Assembly (NCBI RefSeq): GCF_009923995.1 | Contig: NZ_RFSK01000036.1 | Span: 1 to 60,780 of the forward strand | DNA length: 60,780 bases | Direction: 5' to 3' | From: Janthinobacterium sp. | GTDB taxonomy: Bacteria; Pseudomonadota; Gammaproteobacteria; Burkholderiales; Burkholderiaceae_D | Shown: one piece after another, positions 56,821-60,780 of the stretch | Layout: the number at the start of each line of letters is the position of its first letter | Position numbering within the stretch: position 1 is the stretch's first letter | The notes under the pieces: model-generated | The model's database searches: none | The model's input: the letters and a program-made list of their open reading frames with translations, nothing else | What the model was told of the DNA's origin: nothing | Position numbers and translations under genes: made by a program

Positions 56821-57879
56821 ATGCCGTTCACCACCTCGCACGCCTTGCAACCATATTGGGACCTGGCCGTCGCGCCCGTCCAGGCCGACGCCCTGGCCGC
56901 CGCCCTGGAACTGGGCATTTTCGACGCGCTGGCCGCGCCGCACACGCCGGCGCAGCTGGCCGAAGCGCTGTCGCTGCATGCACCGCATACGGCCTTGCTG
57001 CTGGAGTTACTCTGGAGCATGCAGTTGCTGGAACGCGACGTGGCCGGGACCGGGACCGGGGCCGGGACCGATGCGGACGCACAGCGCTACCGCTGCGCGG
57101 CCGCCGCCCTGCGCTATTTCTGCCGCGATGCTGACGCCTTTTGCGGCGATGCCTGGCTGTACCGGCTGCATGCGCTGCGGCACTTCGCCACACAGCTCAG
57201 TACGCTGATACGCACGGGGGGCCAGGCCGCGCCATACCGCAGCGCAACTGGCATCAACTGGGCCGTCGCCGCGCAGCAGCAGATCGGCCAGGAGCAGCGC
57301 GCCGTCACCATGCGCGCGGCCCTGTCCGTGATGCAGCGCATCGCGCCGTTCGCAGACGGCCGCACGCCGCTGCGCCTGCTCGACCTGGGCGGCGGCCCGG
57401 GCTGGGTTGCCATTGCGCTGGCGCAAGCCCATGCGGGCTTGCGCGGCACCGTCTTCGACTGGCCGGAAACGGTGGCAGTGGCGGCCGCCAACATCGTCCA
57501 TGCGCAACTGTCCGACCGCCTGGAAACCCTGGGCGGCGACCTGGACAGTGACGACATCGGCGGCGATTACGACCTCGTCTGGTGCTCGTCCGTGCTGCAC
57601 TTCGTGCCCGACATGGCGGCGGCCTTGCGCAAGATCCGCGCGGCCCTGAAACCCGGCGGCGTCTTCGTCTGCGTGCAGGCGGAAATCGCCCCGGCGCCCG
57701 GCGATGCGGCGCGCGTGCTGCCCTACTATTTGCCGATGCGCATGCTGGGCCGCACGGTGACGCGGCAGGGAGAGCTGGCGCAACTGCTGCGCGACGCGGG
57801 CTGGCGGCAGGTGGAGCAATACGGCGCCAGCGACTTCCCCATGGCGCCCGTGCAGGTACTCATCGCGCGCACCGGATAA
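56821..57879 (+). CDS. class I SAM-dependent methyltransferase (O-methyltransferase/ASMT-like)
   Basis: A 352-residue enzyme: an N-terminal winged-helix dimerisation region (ALAAALELGIFDALAAPHTP, LAEALSLHAPHTALLLELLW), then a SAM-binding Rossmann domain with LRLLDLGGGPGWVAIALAQA (motif I), FDWPETVAVA, and DLVWCSSVLHFVPD. Similar proteins methylate small hydroxylated aromatics. The Fur box and the PchR-like regulator upstream suggest a role under iron limitation, which is inference. Start follows GAAAGGAAG. An in-frame hexamer repeat (GGGACC-like) near 57047-57071 encodes a Gly-Thr-rich insertion. Confidence 0.82.
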   Translation: MPFTTSHALQPYWDLAVAPVQADALAAALELGIFDALAAPHTPAQLAEALSLHAPHTALLLELLWSMQLLERDVAGTGTGAGTDADAQRYRCAAAALRYFCRDADAFCGDAWLYRLHALRHFATQLSTLIRTGGQAAPYRSATGINWAVAAQQQIGQEQRAVTMRAALSVMQRIAPFADGRTPLRLLDLGGGPGWVAIALAQAHAGLRGTVFDWPETVAVAAANIVHAQLSDRLETLGGDLDSDDIGGDYDLVWCSSVLHFVPDMAAALRKIRAALKPGGVFVCVQAEIAPAPGDAARVLPYYLPMRMLGRTVTRQGELAQLLRDAGWRQVEQYGASDFPMAPVQVLIARTG

Positions 57880-58041
57880 TTATCAATATTGCAGCAAATA
57901 CGCTAAGCTATGCCTGCCGCGTGGCCGCTTCCTGACACGGCCTGCCTCGCCCATACGGCCGCACGGCGACAAGCACGGGGCATTCGCCTCATCCATTGAT
58001 GTCATCCGCAGCACGCTACTGCCTCCAGAAGGGAATCCATC

Positions 58042-58785
58042 ATGAGTCAAGCAATTGCAGGGAAAGTCGTCGTCATCACCGGTGCCAGCAGCGGCCTGGG
58101 CGAAGCCACCGCGCGCCACCTGGCCGCGCTGGGCGCCTCCGTCGTGCTCGGCGCGCGGCGCATGGATCTGCTCAACGCCATCGCCGAGGACATCACGGCG
58201 GCGGGCGGCCAGGCCGCCATCGCCCAGACCGACGTGACCCAGGCCGGCGACGTGAAAAACCTGATCGACACGGCGCTGGCCGTGTTCGGCAAAGTCGACG
58301 TGCTGGTCAACAATGCGGGGCTGATGGCCATCGCGCCCATCGATGCGCTGAAGGTCGAGGAATGGGAACGCATGATCGACATCAACATCAAGGGCGTGCT
58401 GTACGGCATCGCCGCGGCCTTGCCGCATTTCCGCGCACAAAACAGCGGCCACTTCATCAACATTTCCTCGGTGGCGGGCGCGAAAGTATTCAGCCCGGGC
58501 GGCACCGTCTACAGCGGCACCAAGTTTGCCGTGCGCGCCATCTCGGAAGGCTTGCGCCATGAAGTGGGCGGCGCCATCCGCACCACCACCATCCTGCCTG
58601 GCGCCGTGGCAACGGAATTGCCAGGCGGCAGCAGCCACGCGGAAAGCGCGGCCGGCTTGAAGGAGTTCTACAAGCAAGCCATTCCCGCCGACGCCGTGGC
58701 GCGCGCCGTGGCCTATGCCATCGAGCAGCCCGATGGCGTGGACATCAATGAAATCGTGCTGCGCCCCACGGTGCAGGAGTTTTAG
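58042..58785 (+). CDS. short-chain dehydrogenase/reductase
   Basis: A 247-residue NAD(P)-dependent oxidoreductase of the classical SDR type. Cofactor motif [22 protein letters not shown] after strand 2 suggests NADP; NNAG segment [13 protein letters not shown]; catalytic Ser in [10 protein letters not shown] and YxxxK in [10 protein letters not shown]. Substrate unknown. It converges on the lysR gene with a 4-base overlap of stops. LysR at the other end of the pair is more likely tied to the MFS gene. Confidence 0.9.
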   Translation: MSQAIAGKVVVITGASSGLGEATARHLAALGASVVLGARRMDLLNAIAEDITAAGGQAAIAQTDVTQAGDVKNLIDTALAVFGKVDVLVNNAGLMAIAPIDALKVEEWERMIDINIKGVLYGIAAALPHFRAQNSGHFINISSVAGAKVFSPGGTVYSGTKFAVRAISEGLRHEVGGAIRTTTILPGAVATELPGGSSHAESAAGLKEFYKQAIPADAVARAVAYAIEQPDGVDINEIVLRPTVQEF

Positions 58786-59681
58786 ACCGGCGCGGCCTGC
58801 AGCGACTCGATGATCAGGGCCGCCAGCCGTTGCACTGGCGGCCGGGGCACGTGGGATGCATGCAGCAATTCCAGCGCCAGCGCGGGCAGGGCGGGCAAGC
58901 CCGTCTCGGCTTCGTCGAGGGCGCGCACGGACGACGGCAAGCCGTGGCCGGTGCGCACCGTCACGCCCAGTCCGGCCGCCGCCGCCGCCCACAGGCCGGC
59001 CAGGCTGGGGCTGGTAAACGCGATGCGCCAGGCGATGCCGGCCCGGTCCAGCGCCTGCGTGGCGCAGCGCTGGAACAAGCATTCGCGGTCGAACATGATC
59101 AACGGTAGAGGTTCGTCCGCCTGCGGCTGCCACGCCACGCTGGACGAGCCGATCCAGCGCATGGCCGGTTCCGCGATGCGCTGGCGCTGGTGCAGCGGAT
59201 AGCCGTCGAGCCCGACGATGCCCGCGCCGCCCCACAGCAAGGCCAGGTCCAGCTGGTCCATGGACAGACGTTCCAGCAAGGCCGTGTTGCAAGCCACGTG
59301 CGCCTCGATGCGCACCTTCGGATGGGCGCGCGCAAAGCGCCCCAGCACGTCGGGCAGCAGCGCTTCGCCGAAATCCTCCTGCAAGCCCAGCCTGATCCAG
59401 CCTTCCAGTTCCACGCCGCGCAAGGCGACGGCCGCCTCGTCATTGAGTTCCAGCAGGCGGCGCGCATAGCCGAGCAGCACCTCGCCCGCCTGCGTCAGCG
59501 CCAGGCCCCGGCCGTCCTTGCGGAACAGGGGCACGCCCGCCTGTTCCTCAAGTTTTTTCAGCTGCGCGCTGACGGCCGAGGTGGAGCGCCCCACCTTGTC
59601 GGCCGCGCGGGCAAAGCTGCCCAGCTCGATACCGGCCACATAGCTGCGCAGGAAGGACATGTCGAAATTGAGTGGGCTCAT
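58782..59681 (-). CDS. LysR-family transcriptional regulator
   Basis: A ~299-residue LysR regulator. The helix-turn-helix reads [20 protein letters not shown] then [20 protein letters not shown] (residues ~8-50); the effector domain follows. The start [15 protein letters not shown] at 59681 gives the standard length; a GTG at 59720 is an alternative. It is divergent from the MFS gene at 59794, with a 112-base gap that should hold its operator, so the transporter is the likely target. Confidence 0.9.
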   Translation of the reverse strand: MSPLNFDMSFLRSYVAGIELGSFARAADKVGRSTSAVSAQLKKLEEQAGVPLFRKDGRGLALTQAGEVLLGYARRLLELNDEAAVALRGVELEGWIRLGLQEDFGEALLPDVLGRFARAHPKVRIEAHVACNTALLERLSMDQLDLALLWGGAGIVGLDGYPLHQRQRIAEPAMRWIGSSSVAWQPQADEPLPLIMFDRECLFQRCATQALDRAGIAWRIAFTSPSLAGLWAAAAAGLGVTVRTGHGLPSSVRALDEAETGLPALPALALELLHASHVPRPPVQRLAALIIESLQAAPV

Positions 59682-59793
59682 GGCGTCGCCTGGATCGTCC
59701 TGTTTTATGGGATGGTTCACATTAAATTATCTGATATTCAGAACGATCGTACTGCGCAACACTGTCAGGGTCAACCACTTTCCCCTCCTTGCC

Positions 59794-60780
59794 ATGCACA
59801 CTGCCTGCACCGCCGCCGCCACCGTTTCCCCGCCCGCGCTGGGCGCCTCGCACCGCTGGAAGGTGCTGGCCGTCGGCGTGGCGGCCAACGCCACTTTTTC
59901 CGCCGCCGCCAACGGCATGCCCACGACGGCCATCTGGCTGCGCAGCGGCTATCACCTGAGCAATACGCAACTGGGGGTGGCGCTGGGCGCCATGGGCCTG
60001 GGCGTGGCCCTCACCGAATTGCCATGGGGCATGGCCACGGACCGCTGGGGCGACCGGCCCGTGCTGCTGACGGGCTTGCTGGGCACCATGCTGGCCTTGC
60101 TTGCCCTGCTGCTGTGGATCACGCCGCAGGATGGCGCCGTGCCGCCCCTGTGGGCGCTGGCGGCCGGGCTGGCGGCAGTTGGCGTGCTGGGCGGCAGCGT
60201 GAACGGCGCCAGCGGGCGCGCCGTAATGCGCTGGTTCGGCGCCGGCGAACGGGGTTTCGCCATGAGCATCCGCCAGACGGCCGTGCCCCTCGGCGGCGGC
60301 CTCGGCGCCCTCATCCTGCCCAGCCTGGCATCGCGCTACGGCTTTGTCCCCGTGTTTGGCGTCCTGGCCCTCGTATGCGGCCTGTCGGCGTTTTTTACGT
60401 GGCGCTGGATGCATGAGCCCGATTTCTCTGCCGAGGCCGCCACGGGGCCGCACAACGCGTCCACGGGGCTGTCTGGGACCAAGCCGCCACTGCCGTTACA
60501 GAATCGCAAAGTCTGGCGCATGGTGGCCGCCATCGGCTTGCTGTGCGTGCCCCAGTTTGCCGTGCTCAGCTACGCCACCGTCTTCCTGCACGACCATGGC
60601 CACCTGGGCCTGGCTGCCATCACGGGCGTGATGGTGGCCCTGCAGGCGGGCGCCATGGTGATGCGCCTCTGGAGCGGACGCCATACGGACCGCCACGGCA
60701 ACCGGCCCGCCTATCTGCGCGGCTCGGCCCTGGTGGCGCTGGCCGCATTCGTGCTGCTGGGCATGGCCGCCGGCGGCCAT
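59794..60780 (+). CDS. MFS transporter (3' end beyond window)
   Basis: The ATG at 59794 begins MHTACTAAATVSPPALGASH and the frame stays open to the window edge (329 codons). Hydrophobic helices recur from residue ~23; the motif-A loop WGMATDRWGDRPVLL follows helix 2, and a second copy-like SGRHTDRHGNRPAYL appears in the second half. Features resemble CynX/NarK-style or metabolite:H+ symporters; substrate unknown. About 60-80 residues are probably missing. It is divergent from lysR. Confidence 0.85.
   Translation, partial: MHTACTAAATVSPPALGASHRWKVLAVGVAANATFSAAANGMPTTAIWLRSGYHLSNTQLGVALGAMGLGVALTELPWGMATDRWGDRPVLLTGLLGTMLALLALLLWITPQDGAVPPLWALAAGLAAVGVLGGSVNGASGRAVMRWFGAGERGFAMSIRQTAVPLGGGLGALILPSLASRYGFVPVFGVLALVCGLSAFFTWRWMHEPDFSAEAATGPHNASTGLSGTKPPLPLQNRKVWRMVAAIGLLCVPQFAVLSYATVFLHDHGHLGLAAITGVMVALQAGAMVMRLWSGRHTDRHGNRPAYLRGSALVALAAFVLLGMAAGGH

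Noticed and set aside
57876..57896. Third Fur box at gataattatcaatattg before the SDR gene
   Set aside because: Only about 12 of 19 positions match the consensus, and it lies at the methyltransferase stop, ~145 bases from the SDR start.

Overview
The window is a high-GC chromosomal segment that reads as a betaproteobacterium of the Oxalobacteraceae type (Janthinobacterium/Massilia-like). This rests on protein style, an FNR/cbb3 oxidase supercluster, a GlrK-QseG-GlrR system and codon use; I could not run a taxonomic search. The first ~700 bases do not belong with the rest. They hold the end of a sugar kinase and the start of lldD in a style closer to an alphaproteobacterium. They meet the main sequence inside rsmI at about 19 bases that fit both genes, which looks like an assembly or recombination chimera. 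No tRNA, rRNA, CRISPR array, prophage or intact insertion sequence was seen.

Layout. 678-4112: rsmI (cut) divergent from lpoA-yraN-diaA-dolP, the same order as E. coli yraLMNOP. 4206-6118: a TlpA-like thioredoxin, then an ECF sigma factor with its RskA-type anti-sigma factor. 6121-10565: a thioesterase, then a Fur-boxed iron/metal locus (PepSY protein, small DUF2946-like protein, TonB receptor). 10746-16512: ung, lipA, lipB and ybeD, with a divergent mocR/bcr pair sitting between lipB and ybeD. 16848-23069: a FecR/DUF6600 secreted protein, a LysE exporter, DUF808, a frameshifted yiaA-like gene and a PAS-GGDEF-EAL protein. 23082-24299: a DUF1444 protein.

24443-40608 is a low-oxygen block: an Aer-like chemoreceptor, hemN, a TauE/SafE-type protein, ccoI, ccoS, ccoNOQP, ccoG, ccoH, the regulator gene fnr and a large hybrid kinase. 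Perfect TTGAT-N4-ATCAA FNR sites lie ahead of the chemoreceptor and ahead of ccoN, each about 41.5 bases before the predicted transcription start. Oxygen sensing, haem synthesis, copper delivery, oxidase assembly and taxis therefore appear to be run by the Fnr encoded in the same block.

40676-43636 is modABC plus modE with a clear ModE operator upstream. Next to it (about 43.7-46.3 kb) is a strikingly AT-rich island with one OLD-type AAA-ATPase/Toprim nuclease gene, a probable acquired defence gene. 46320-52070 holds a bile-acid-type symporter, a lipoprotein, a BON protein and glrR-qseG-glrK. 52406-60780 holds a PreP-like peptidase, a REP/BIME-like repeat pair, a VOC protein, a frameshifted AraC regulator facing a Fur-boxed methyltransferase gene, an SDR, a LysR regulator and an MFS transporter cut by the window edge.
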